The notes beneath the pieces are model-generated. The model saw only the letters and a list, made by a program, of their open reading frames with translations, had not been told where the DNA came from and made no database searches. The translations under genes and the position numbers were made by a program. 53,191 nt of DNA. Origin: Candidatus Corynebacterium gallistercoris. Its GTDB lineage: Bacteria > Actinomycetota > Actinomycetes > Mycobacteriales > Mycobacteriaceae. The first letter of the stretch is position 1. Every line of letters begins with the position of its first letter. The stretch is taken from assembly GCA_019114175.1 (NCBI GenBank), contig DXFZ01000036.1, positions 1 through 53,191 on the forward strand, in the 5' to 3' direction. This document shows, in pieces, positions 41,908 to 49,423 of the stretch.

Positions 41908-42702
41908 CTAGTCCTGCAGGCGCCCCAGATCCCGCAGCACGTTGCGCACGTGGTTGCCGGCCTCCGGGCCCTCGTAGGCCTCCACCACCTCGTCCACGGC
42001 ACCCGCCTGCTTGATTTGGCCGTGGTCGATCCACAGGGCGGAGTCACACAGCTGAGCCAGGAACTCATTGGAGTGGCTGGCGAACACCAAGATGCCGGAG
42101 CGCTGCACCATGTCCTCAAGGCGCTTGCGGGCCTTGGCCATAAACGCGGCATCAACCGCGCCGATGCCCTCATCCAGCAATAGGATCTCCGGGTCGATAC
42201 TGGTCACCACGCCCAGCGCTAGGCGGATACGCATGCCCGTGGAATACGTGCGCAGAGGCATGGCCAAGTAGTCACCCAGCTCAGAGAATTCTGCAATCTC
42301 ATCCATTTTGCGCCTCATGGACTTGCGCGTCTGCCCCAGGAACAGGCCGCGGATCACGATGTTCTCATACCCGGAGATCTCCGGATCCATGCCCACGCCC
42401 AAGTCGAACACCGGTGCCACGCGGCCCTTGACCACCGCGGAGCCGCGGGTGGGCTCATAGATGCCGGAGAGCAAGCGCAGCAGCGTGGATTTACCCGCGC
42501 CGTTGTGGCCCACCAAGCCCACCCTGTCGCCCTCCCTCAGGTGTAGGTTCACATCACGCAGGGCCTCCACCATGACAGTGTTCTGCGCATTGCGCCCGAT
42601 CGCGCCCCCGGCCGCTCCCAGAACGGTTTGTTTCATGGACCGCGTTTTGGCGTCGAAAATGGGAAAATCAACACACGCATTGTAGGTATCGATGGAAACC
42701 AC
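41908..42702 (-). CDS. wzt: Polysaccharide ABC exporter ATPase (Wzt/RfbE type)
   Basis: 264 residues. Conserved start VSIDTYNACVDFPIFDAKTRSMK, Walker A GHNGAGKST, the signature LRTYSTGMRIRLALG (degenerate STGM as in Wzt), Walker B EILLLDEGIGAVDA and the switch FASHS. No C-terminal glycan-binding domain. With the permease it is thought to move the lipid-linked galactan across the membrane (Rv3781 type). GTG start with AGGAGG 5 nt ahead. Confidence 0.93.
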   Translation of the reverse strand: MVSIDTYNACVDFPIFDAKTRSMKQTVLGAAGGAIGRNAQNTVMVEALRDVNLHLREGDRVGLVGHNGAGKSTLLRLLSGIYEPTRGSAVVKGRVAPVFDLGVGMDPEISGYENIVIRGLFLGQTRKSMRRKMDEIAEFSELGDYLAMPLRTYSTGMRIRLALGVVTSIDPEILLLDEGIGAVDAAFMAKARKRLEDMVQRSGILVFASHSNEFLAQLCDSALWIDHGQIKQAGAVDEVVEAYEGPEAGNHVRNVLRDLGRLQD

Positions 42703-42749
42703 GGTGACCTCCTAGAAAGAGAAAATAAATAATGCAGCGGGTAAGGGGG

Positions 42750-43652
42750 CTACACCCAGTAGCTCACGCGGAAACGCCACCGCTTCATGACCCATGCGGT
42801 CAGCACCAAACCAGCCACGGTGAGAACCCCCACTACAATCCAGCTGCGCAGGAAGAACTCCTCACCGATCATCGGGGCGCGGACAATCTCCAAGTAGTGA
42901 TACAGCGGGTTGATCTCCGCCAACTTGGCGCGCTCGGTCACCGCGCCACCCTGCTCCCGGAGCGTCTTGGTGGTCCACACGATGGGCGTCATGTAGAACG
43001 CCAGCTGCACCAGGGACTCCAATAGCGGAGCCACGTCTCGGAAGCGTGTGGCGATGATGCCAAAGAACATCGTCACCCACACGCCGTTGGCCACCAGCAG
43101 CGCCATGGCGGGGAACACCAGGAAGAATTCCCAGCCCAAGTGGGGGCGGAAGATGAGCAGCAGCGCCAGCCAGATCACGAGATTGTGGCACAGGAAGAGG
43201 AACTGCTTCCACACCAGCCGGTACACGTGCACGGACAAGGCGGAGGGAAGCTGCTTGATCAGGCCCTCATTGGAGATGAAGACCTCCGCGCCCTCCTTCA
43301 CGCAGCCGGAGATGAAACCCCAGATGATCAGGCCCACGGCCACGTGCGGAAGGAACTCCGCCAGCTCCATCTGGAACAACAGGGAGTACAACAGGCCAAG
43401 CGCCACGGCCATCACGCCGGTGGCGATGGTGATCCACAGCGGGCCCAAGGTGGAGCGGCGGTAGCGCTGCTTGATGTCCTGCCACCCCAGAGCCAGCCAC
43501 AGCTCCCGCTGGGCAAAGCCCTTGCGCAGGTCCCCCCAGGCGGAGCCAAAGGTTTGAGACTTGCTGGGCGGGATGCTGTCCACGTCCACGGAGGCTGTAA
43601 TGCGCTCTACATCAGCGGTCTGCGCCACGAAACACCGTTCCTTATAATCCAT
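42750..43652 (-). CDS. wzm: Polysaccharide ABC exporter permease (Wzm/RfbD type)
   Basis: 300 residues with six helices. WLALGWQDIKQRYRRSTLGPLWITI is the classic ABC2-exporter entry motif; GLIIWGFISGCVKEGAEVFISNEGLIKQLP and FYMTPIVWT follow. Partner of the ATPase downstream (Rv3783 type). ATG 43652 is chosen; the frame is open to 43706 without a better start. Divergent from the aminotransferase-fold gene. Confidence 0.93.
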   Translation of the reverse strand: MDYKERCFVAQTADVERITASVDVDSIPPSKSQTFGSAWGDLRKGFAQRELWLALGWQDIKQRYRRSTLGPLWITIATGVMAVALGLLYSLLFQMELAEFLPHVAVGLIIWGFISGCVKEGAEVFISNEGLIKQLPSALSVHVYRLVWKQFLFLCHNLVIWLALLLIFRPHLGWEFFLVFPAMALLVANGVWVTMFFGIIATRFRDVAPLLESLVQLAFYMTPIVWTTKTLREQGGAVTERAKLAEINPLYHYLEIVRAPMIGEEFFLRSWIVVGVLTVAGLVLTAWVMKRWRFRVSYWV

Positions 43653-43854
43653 TGGCCTATCTGGTGTTTCCAACTTAGCCCATGGTGGTGACGGGCATAA
43701 ATACATAGCTTCCGCCGTGTCATGTGGCGTGTCACCAGCGCGGGTGCCGCGGGAGGGAAAGACACGCTAATATCGACAAAGATTAACCGAATGTGAAGCA
43801 CCGCCCCCGAGCCCGCCCGCGGGTCAGGGGAGCGCGTGCTGGAAGGAGCTGGCT

Positions 43855-45261
43855 GTGTTCGATACCCCCAGGGTGCGTGGACTCTATGCATCCCTATCGG
43901 ACGGCTGGACCTATGTGAACGCACAGCACGCCCCGCAGGTGCCGGAACGGGTCTCCGCGGCAGTCTCCCGCGCCTTCCGCGTGGCATCCCTGCTGGAACC
44001 CCGGGAGCCACGCCCCGGCTTCGGCGGCGGAATCAGCGAACCCACGGGTGCGCTGAACGCCGGGCCGCGCAGCGGCCGCACGCCGGGCAAGCGCATTGGC
44101 GAATCCTTCGTGGAATCCGCGAAGGTCGCCGTGGCGGACCTCACCGGCGCAGCCCCAGACAACGTGGTGCTGGGCTCATCCCGCGCAGCCCTGCTGGACC
44201 AGCTCTCCAGCGTGCTCTACCGCCGGCTGCGCTTGGGGCAAGAGGTGGTGCTCTCCCGCATCGATGACCCCGCCAACATCCGGCCGTGGCGCCGTGCCGC
44301 CGACCTTTACGGTGCGCGGGTGCGCTGGGCAGAGCCGGACCTGACCACAGGCGTACTGCCGGCGTGGCAGTTCACCAACCTCGTGGGGCCGGAAACCACC
44401 GTGGTGGCCGTGTCCGCCGCCAACCGCTACGTCGGCTCCGTCACGGACATCCGCGCCATCGCGGACACCGTGCACAACAAATCCAACGGGCTGCTCGTGG
44501 TGGACGTGGACTCTTACGCCCCCTACCGCGTGGTGGACATCAACCAGATGGAAGCGGACGTAGTGGCGCTCGACCTCACCTCCCTCGGCGGCCCGGCCGT
44601 GGGCGCGCTCGTCTTCCGCGATGCCTCCGTGTTGGCCTCCATCCCCTTCAACGATCCGCGGGGCGTGCTGGGCGTCGGCGGGATCTCGGAAGGCCTGCTC
44701 GGCGGCGTGCCAGAGGCCGTGGAGCACCTGGCCCGCCTAGACGATGAGGTGGGCGGCACGCGCCGCCACCGCCTGGAGCAGGGCCTGCCCCAGGCCACCA
44801 AGTTCATGAACTCCCTGGCCCGCCGCGCGGTGGAGGGGCTCCAGGCCCTGGGCACCGTGCATGTCATCGGCGTGGATTCCGATGGAGACGAGCTGCAGAT
44901 CTTTGACGCCGTGGAGCGCATCCCCCGCGTCAGCTTCATCGTGGACGGTGTCCCCGCCGGCGTCGTGGCCGAAAGACTGCTGGCCAACGGGGTCGTCGCA
45001 GGTGCGGTGCGCCCCGGGGAATCGGAACTCTTCGCTTCCATGGGCGTGTTCGAAGAGCTGGGCGCCCCGCAGCGCGCCCCACGCGCGAAGCGTGGCCGCC
45101 ACGGCAAGCACCAGCGCACCGGGGAGGCCTACACCTCCCTCAGCTCCTACAACCAGCCGCAATATGACCCGAACTCCGGCGCCGTGGCCGTGGGCTTCGC
45201 GCCGCACAACACCACCTATGACGTGGATCAGCTGGTCCGCGCCGTGGCCAGCTTGCGGTAG
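43855..45261 (+). CDS. Class V aminotransferase-fold protein without the PLP lysine
   Basis: 468 residues. The fold of cysteine desulfurase/kynureninase-type enzymes is visible: AVADLTGAAPDNVVLGSSRAALLDQL, VVAVSAANRYVGSVTDI, LLVVDVDSYAPYRVVDI and ADVVALDLTSLGGPAVGALVF. In this last stretch true enzymes have SGHKxxGPxG with the PLP lysine; here the position is Ser/Thr, so Schiff-base chemistry looks impossible. It belongs to the Rv3778c neighbourhood group near the galactan exporter. A basic insert (KRGRHGKHQRTGE) lies near 405. GTG start with GGAAGGAG 6 nt upstream. Confidence 0.8.
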   Translation: MFDTPRVRGLYASLSDGWTYVNAQHAPQVPERVSAAVSRAFRVASLLEPREPRPGFGGGISEPTGALNAGPRSGRTPGKRIGESFVESAKVAVADLTGAAPDNVVLGSSRAALLDQLSSVLYRRLRLGQEVVLSRIDDPANIRPWRRAADLYGARVRWAEPDLTTGVLPAWQFTNLVGPETTVVAVSAANRYVGSVTDIRAIADTVHNKSNGLLVVDVDSYAPYRVVDINQMEADVVALDLTSLGGPAVGALVFRDASVLASIPFNDPRGVLGVGGISEGLLGGVPEAVEHLARLDDEVGGTRRHRLEQGLPQATKFMNSLARRAVEGLQALGTVHVIGVDSDGDELQIFDAVERIPRVSFIVDGVPAGVVAERLLANGVVAGAVRPGESELFASMGVFEELGAPQRAPRAKRGRHGKHQRTGEAYTSLSSYNQPQYDPNSGAVAVGFAPHNTTYDVDQLVRAVASLR

Positions 45262-45281
45262 CGGCGCAGGCACCCATCCCT

Positions 45282-46148
45282 ATGACTAGGCTCCTCACCG
45301 CCATCGTCCCCATCATCTGGGGCACCACCTACATCGTCACCACCGATGTCCTCCCGCCCGGCCGGCCGCTGTTGGCCGGGCTGATGCGGGCCCTCCCGGC
45401 TGGTCTGTTGTTACTTCTTATTTTTCGACGCCTCCCCTACGGCGCCTGGTGGTACAAATCAGCAGCGCTGGGCGCAGCCAACATCGGCGGGTTCTTCGCC
45501 TTCTTGTTCCTCGCCGCATACCTCCTACCAGGGGGCGTGGCCTCCATCGTCACAAACACGGCACCCCTGTGGGTTATTGCGCTGAGTCCCATCATGCTGG
45601 GCACCAGTATGAAGCTGAGGCAGATCATTGGGGCGGGGATCGCGGTTCTGGGGGTGGGGGCGCTGGTGCTCACGCCGTCGTCGCACCTCAACATGGCAGG
45701 AGTAGCGGCCGGACTGGCGGCGAGCGTGTGCATGGCGACCGGCATTGTGTTGGCGAAAAAGTGGGGGAAGCCGGAGGGCACGCCGCTACTGGCGGTGACC
45801 GGGTGGCAGCTGACGCTGGGCGGGCTTCTGCTGCTGCCGCCGATGCTGCTGATCGAGGGCGTGCCGGAGAGCCTCACGGCCGCGAACTGGGCGGGGTATG
45901 CGTACCTGACGATCTTTGGCGCGCTAATCGCCTATGGGCTGTGGTTCAACGGGATCGCGAAGCTGGATGTGGTGCAGGTGGCGATCCTGAGCGTGCTTTC
46001 GCCCGTGACGGCCACGCTGCTGGGCGTGGTGGTGAAGGGGGAGGAGCTCTCCGCGGTGCAGTGGGCCGGTGTGGCCGCGGTGCTGGTGGCGCTGGTGGCG
46101 GTGCAGACCGAGGGGATGGGGAAGCGGGCCGCGGCGCGGAGGGGTTAG
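45282..46148 (+). CDS. EamA (DMT superfamily) transporter
   Basis: 288 residues with ten helices in two EamA repeats: VPIIWGTTYIVTTDVLPPGRPLLAGLMRALPAG opens the first, and VAAGLAASVCMATGIVLAKKWG the second. Such carriers export amino acids or metabolites. It begins 20 nt after the aminotransferase-fold gene, probably on the same transcript. A weak dispersed-motif copy is read in a helix end as LLLIFRRLPYG. Confidence 0.88.
   Translation: MTRLLTAIVPIIWGTTYIVTTDVLPPGRPLLAGLMRALPAGLLLLLIFRRLPYGAWWYKSAALGAANIGGFFAFLFLAAYLLPGGVASIVTNTAPLWVIALSPIMLGTSMKLRQIIGAGIAVLGVGALVLTPSSHLNMAGVAAGLAASVCMATGIVLAKKWGKPEGTPLLAVTGWQLTLGGLLLLPPMLLIEGVPESLTAANWAGYAYLTIFGALIAYGLWFNGIAKLDVVQVAILSVLSPVTATLLGVVVKGEELSAVQWAGVAAVLVALVAVQTEGMGKRAAARRG
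45421..45437 (+). repeat. Dispersed motif, copy 15 (inside EamA gene)
   Basis: TTTTTCGACGCCTCCCC; core with one change. Encodes FRRLPY. Confidence 0.5.
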
Positions 46149-46169
46149 GCCTGCTGGGCGGGGGCGGCC

Positions 46170-47174
46170 CTAGGACTGCTCGGACACCTCGAGCACGATC
46201 TTGCCCGTGACCTCGCCCCGCAGCAGCGCCTTGTGCGCTTCTGCAGCCTCGCTCACGGGCATGAGGCGGTCAATGTGGTGGGTGATGGAACCATTCTCCA
46301 GCAGTGGCCACACGTGGCGGATGGTCTCCGCCACGATGCGGGCCTTGTCCTCGGCATCCCGGTAGCGCAGGCCCGTGGCGGAGATGGTCCCGCGCTTGGC
46401 CAGTAGCTTGCCGATGTTCAGCTCGCCCTTGACTCCGCCCTGCATGCCGATGATGACGATGTGGCCATCCTTGGCCAGCGCACTGATGTTCTTGTCCAGG
46501 TACTTCGCGCCGATGATGTCCAGGATGACGTCCGCGCCGCCCTGTTCCTTGAGGACCTCGGCGAAGTCCTCTTCCTTGTAGTTGATGAGGATGTCCGCGC
46601 CGTACCGGGAGCACACGTCCAGCTTCTCCTGCGAACCGGCGGTGACAGCCACCGTGGCCCCCAGCGCCTTAGCCATCTGGATGCCGAAGATGCCGATGCC
46701 GCCGCCACCGCCGTGGAACAGTACCGTGTCACCCTGGTCCACGTGGGCGGTCATCATGATGTTGGACCAGACGGTGCAGGCGACCTCCACGATGCTGGCG
46801 GCCTCTGCCAGGGAGAACCCGCTGGGGATCGGCATGAGCTGGCCTTCCGGCACGGCCGCGTATTCCGCGTAGCCGCCGCCGGAGAGCAGCACTGCGACTT
46901 CGTCCCCATCGGCCCAGGGGGTGCCATCGGGGCGGATGGCGCCGTTCGCGTCTTCGATGACGCCCGCCGCTTCCAGGCCGATGATGTCCGTGACGCCTTT
47001 CGGCGGCGGGTAGTGCCCCTGGGCCTGGAGGGTGTCCGCGCGGTTCACGCCCGCGAAGTGGATGCGCACGAGGGCCTCCCCCTGCTTCAGGTCATCCAGG
47101 GTGGTTTCCTGCCAGCTCAGGGCGGACGGGGTCTCTGGGTCTGTCTGCACGATCGCGTGGGTGGTGATACTCAT
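46170..47174 (-). CDS. NAD(P)H:quinone oxidoreductase (zeta-crystallin type MDR)
   Basis: 334 residues. GroES-like N-terminal domain (GVNRADTLQAQGHYPPPKG, no zinc ligands), then the nucleotide site FHGGGGGIGIFGIQMAKALGA and GADVILDIIGAKYLDKN. The family reduces quinones or enals with NADPH (Rv3777 type, again next to the galactan locus). ATG 47174 has TACACT 7 nt upstream (leaderless). Confidence 0.92.
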   Translation of the reverse strand: MSITTHAIVQTDPETPSALSWQETTLDDLKQGEALVRIHFAGVNRADTLQAQGHYPPPKGVTDIIGLEAAGVIEDANGAIRPDGTPWADGDEVAVLLSGGGYAEYAAVPEGQLMPIPSGFSLAEAASIVEVACTVWSNIMMTAHVDQGDTVLFHGGGGGIGIFGIQMAKALGATVAVTAGSQEKLDVCSRYGADILINYKEEDFAEVLKEQGGADVILDIIGAKYLDKNISALAKDGHIVIIGMQGGVKGELNIGKLLAKRGTISATGLRYRDAEDKARIVAETIRHVWPLLENGSITHHIDRLMPVSEAAEAHKALLRGEVTGKIVLEVSEQS

Positions 47175-47181
47175 GCCAGCC

Positions 47182-47187
47182 AGTGTA
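47182..47187 (-). promoter_or_regulatory. -10 box of the quinone oxidoreductase gene
   Basis: TACACT on the minus strand, 7 nt before ATG 47174. Confidence 0.5.
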
Positions 47188-47209
47188 GTGATTCCCCAGC
47201 AATTCTTGC

Positions 47210-47521
47210 TTGGATGCGCTAACTATAGAGGTAGGTGCCCGCAGTGGAGATGGGAGCCCTAGCATGTCGAGGCATCGTGCAGTCCAGGGCGGCGAGGTCA
47301 CCATCAAGAGTGGCGCCATGGACTGCGCGAAGGCTTTTTCTGTGATGCAGGAGTACGCCGACATCGAACCCACCATGGAAGCTGGGCAGGCAAATTTCCA
47401 GGAAATTCAGGGTTGGGGTTGTACGGTGCCATCGACCAAGAGGGCTGTAGAAACTGGTTGTGCGGCAATTTGTGAGTTGCCGCAGCGCAACGGTGTCTCG
47501 ATCGGCATCCCAATTCCTTAA
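47210..47521 (+). pseudogene. Four-cysteine secreted-protein-like remnant
   Basis: About 103 codons. The C-terminal 70 residues carry a pattern I associate with small exported actinobacterial proteins: MDCAKAFSVMQEYA, then QEIQGWGCTVP, then ETGCAAICELPQRNGVSI. Four cysteines are at the positions typical of two disulfides. No signal peptide or lipobox precedes it in frame. It is therefore either a remnant that lost its N-terminus or a misread start. ATG 47263 is an alternative start. Confidence 0.4.
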
Positions 47522-47622
47522 CTTCTCCCCGTGCGTGCAGGTGGTGTAAGCTGTGACGCGCACTTTCCGCTAGAGGTAGCTGGTCTACGAGCCGGTGGCC
47601 TTCTCGGTGGATAAGCGCGATT

Positions 47623-47707
47623 GGAAGTATGGCAGAGCGGCCGAATGCACTGGTCTTGAAAACCAGCGATGGGAAACCATCCGGGGGTTCAAATCCCTCT
47701 ACTTCCG
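47623..47707 (+). tRNA. tRNA-Ser (anticodon TGA)
   Basis: Acceptor GGAAGTA / TACTTCC, discriminator G, anticodon stem CTGGT-CTTGAAA-ACCAG giving TGA. Variable arm GATGGGAAACCATC and T arm GGGGGTTCAAATCCCTC. CCA is not encoded. ORFs read across it on either strand are artefacts. Confidence 0.96.
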
Positions 47708-47718
47708 CAGTCACTTGG

Positions 47719-47767
47719 GGACATGGTTTTCCCGAAAATCCGCGCTGAAATCTGGAAAACCATGTCC
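47719..47767. repeat. 14-bp inverted repeat after tRNA-Ser
   Basis: GGACATGGTTTTCC (47719-47732) pairs exactly with 47754-47767; the loop holds GAAAATCCGCGCTGAAAT. Position suggests a terminator for the tRNA, but no T-run follows directly. Confidence 0.6.
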
Positions 47768-47880
47768 TCTTCTGCCATTGCCCGGGTGGGGCGCGCCGCA
47801 GGCTGAGAACTGAGCCGGGTGGGCGCGAATTGGGCACACGAGAAGGCACGCACCCGCACGGGGGCTGGTGGCGCGGAAAG

Positions 47881-47932
47881 ACTACAGACTTATTACACAG
47901 AAATGGCGAAAATCGGGTAATAAGTCTGCAGT
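47881..47932. repeat. 16-bp inverted repeat
   Basis: ACTACAGACTTATTAC (47881-47896) pairs with 47917-47932 with one mismatch; loop ACAGAAATGGCGAAAATCGG. Just after it GTGAAGCCC occurs three times (near 47949, 47971 and 48011). No gene between 47708 and 48035. Confidence 0.6.
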
Positions 47933-48035
47933 GATTCGAAGCAGATGTGAAGCCCTGCTCTGAGCTCAGTGTGAAGCCCTGAGCGGGAGTCGCTACAGAA
48001 CCCCGGAGCCCAGTGTGAAGCCCAGCCCCGCGAGC

Positions 48036-48779
48036 TTACTGGGCGCGGGTGATGGCCCTCACCACTCCCAGCTGCTCGGCGCTGCCCCCCGCGGTGGCCA
48101 CCACCAGCGGCTGACCGACCTCACACCTCTCCACAGACACCCACTTCAGCCGGGAAACCTGCAGGTCGCGCCGGGAAGGCGCGAAGAGGCTGAGGCGGTG
48201 GTCGAGCTGCGCCATGGTGCCGTCTTCTAGTGCGACCAGGTACACAGCCCCTGCAAGCTCGGCCCGGTCCAGGCCGGACAAGGACTGGTCACCCGTCATT
48301 GCGAAGTCCGCGACAGTCAGGCGGGTGGCCACACCAAGCCGATGCCTCGCACCGGAGGTATCCTCAATCACCACGGGAAAGCCCACCTGGCAGCGCACAA
48401 TCCTGGCATAATTCCACACCACCGGCTGTAGACCCTGCCCATGGACAGCGATTGTCCCGCCTGTGTGAGAAGCGGTGCTCCCACTGGAGTCGGAAGATGC
48501 GTCTGGGGGCAAGCTGAGCGTCAATCGCCGTGTGGGGGAGAAACACTCTATGACAACAGTGTGACCACCAGGCGCATCCCCCACGCTTGCAGGGTGCACG
48601 GCCAGCACCTGCTCACACCCGCGCTGCAGCTCCTCATCCGTGGAGTTGAACCCCACCCCCAGGCCCTCCAGCTGCGCCCACAGCTGCGCGAAAGGAACCC
48701 CAGGCTGGGCCTCCCACACATGCTGCAGGGCAGCCATCACCCCAGGGATGCGAGTTGGGTCTAGCAATTCGGCCGCCAC
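48036..48779 (-). CDS. Hypothetical protein
   Basis: 247 residues from GTG 48779, 2 nt after the stop of the AhpD-like gene, so co-transcribed. N-terminal helical part (about 1-65: IPGVMAALQHVWEAQPGVPFAQLWAQLEGLG). A Ser/Asp/Gly-rich linker follows near 95-107. The C-terminal strand-rich half contains YARIVRCQVGFPVVIEDTSG and SLFAPSRRDLQVSRLKWVSVERCEVGQPLVV. The two similar ...RCxVGxPxVV stretches suggest a duplicated beta unit, possibly WYL-like. No firm family. Confidence 0.6.
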   Translation of the reverse strand: MAAELLDPTRIPGVMAALQHVWEAQPGVPFAQLWAQLEGLGVGFNSTDEELQRGCEQVLAVHPASVGDAPGGHTVVIECFSPTRRLTLSLPPDASSDSSGSTASHTGGTIAVHGQGLQPVVWNYARIVRCQVGFPVVIEDTSGARHRLGVATRLTVADFAMTGDQSLSGLDRAELAGAVYLVALEDGTMAQLDHRLSLFAPSRRDLQVSRLKWVSVERCEVGQPLVVATAGGSAEQLGVVRAITRAQ

Positions 48780-48781
48780 GC

Positions 48782-49255
48782 CTAGCGCACCACAGGGTGC
48801 TCGCTGATAATAGAGACCCTATTGAACGCATTGATGGTGATGATCGTCCACTCTAGCGCCGCCACCTGCGTATCTGTGAAGTGCTTCCGCGCATGCGCCC
48901 CAGCAGCCTGCGGCGTCACCGCGCCGGCCTCCTCCGGCCGCGGCCTCGTCAGAGCCTCCACCAAACCCAAAGCCGCCCTCTCCTGAGGACTGAACTCGCG
49001 CGATTCCCGCCACCCCGGCAGAATATCCAGCTTCAGCTGCTCAACGCCTACCCGTCGCGCCTGCGTCGCGTGCACAGACATGCACGCCACGCAGCCATTA
49101 AGCTGGCTCGCCCGGAGGTTCACCAACTCCGTCAGCGTCGGCTCTAAGCCCGCGGCCTTATTCGCTGCCCGCACCTCCTTGAGCATGCCCACGAGAGCCT
49201 TGTACGTCGCCGGGTGGGTTTTATCTATATAAGGATGTGCATCTGAACCGCTCAT
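48782..49255 (-). CDS. Carboxymuconolactone decarboxylase / AhpD-like protein
   Basis: 157 residues. LTELVNLRASQLNGCVACMSVHATQARRVG is the AhpD motif ExxxLRxSQxNxCxxCxxxHxxxA with the redox CxxC and its histidine. Likely a thiol peroxidase-type reductant or a related activity. ATG 49255 lies 7 nt after TAAACT (leaderless). A copy of the dispersed motif lies 17 bp upstream of that box. Confidence 0.88.
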   Translation of the reverse strand: MSGSDAHPYIDKTHPATYKALVGMLKEVRAANKAAGLEPTLTELVNLRASQLNGCVACMSVHATQARRVGVEQLKLDILPGWRESREFSPQERAALGLVEALTRPRPEEAGAVTPQAAGAHARKHFTDTQVAALEWTIITINAFNRVSIISEHPVVR

Positions 49256-49262
49256 GGCCGCG

Positions 49263-49268
49263 AGTTTA
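49263..49268 (-). promoter_or_regulatory. -10 box of the AhpD-like gene
   Basis: TAAACT on the minus strand, 7 nt before ATG 49255. Confidence 0.45.
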
Positions 49269-49285
49269 CCGGGGGCGGGGAGGAG

Positions 49286-49310
49286 GGAGGTGGCGTCGCC
49301 CCCTAAAAAA
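49286..49310 (-). repeat. Dispersed motif, copy 16 (intergenic)
   Basis: GGAGGTGGCGTCGCC, CCCT, AAAAAA on the plus strand, upstream of the AhpD-like promoter. Confidence 0.7.
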
Positions 49311-49423
49311 CCGGGGGGAACCGCAGGGGGGATGAATACAACTTCAACACACCCTATAAGTTTCTTTGGCAATAGGTTGGGGGCATATGCTGGCAAGCAG
49401 ACTGACAATTAGAGGAGAAACTC

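Noticed and set aside
42645..42660. GGCGTCGAAAA in wzt as a motif copy
   Set aside because: It encodes the conserved IFDAKTRSM segment of the family, and the core lacks the second half.
47304..47849. Minus-strand ORF with GFEPPDGFPSLVFKTSAFG
   Set aside because: Antisense of tRNA-Ser(TGA); not protein-coding.
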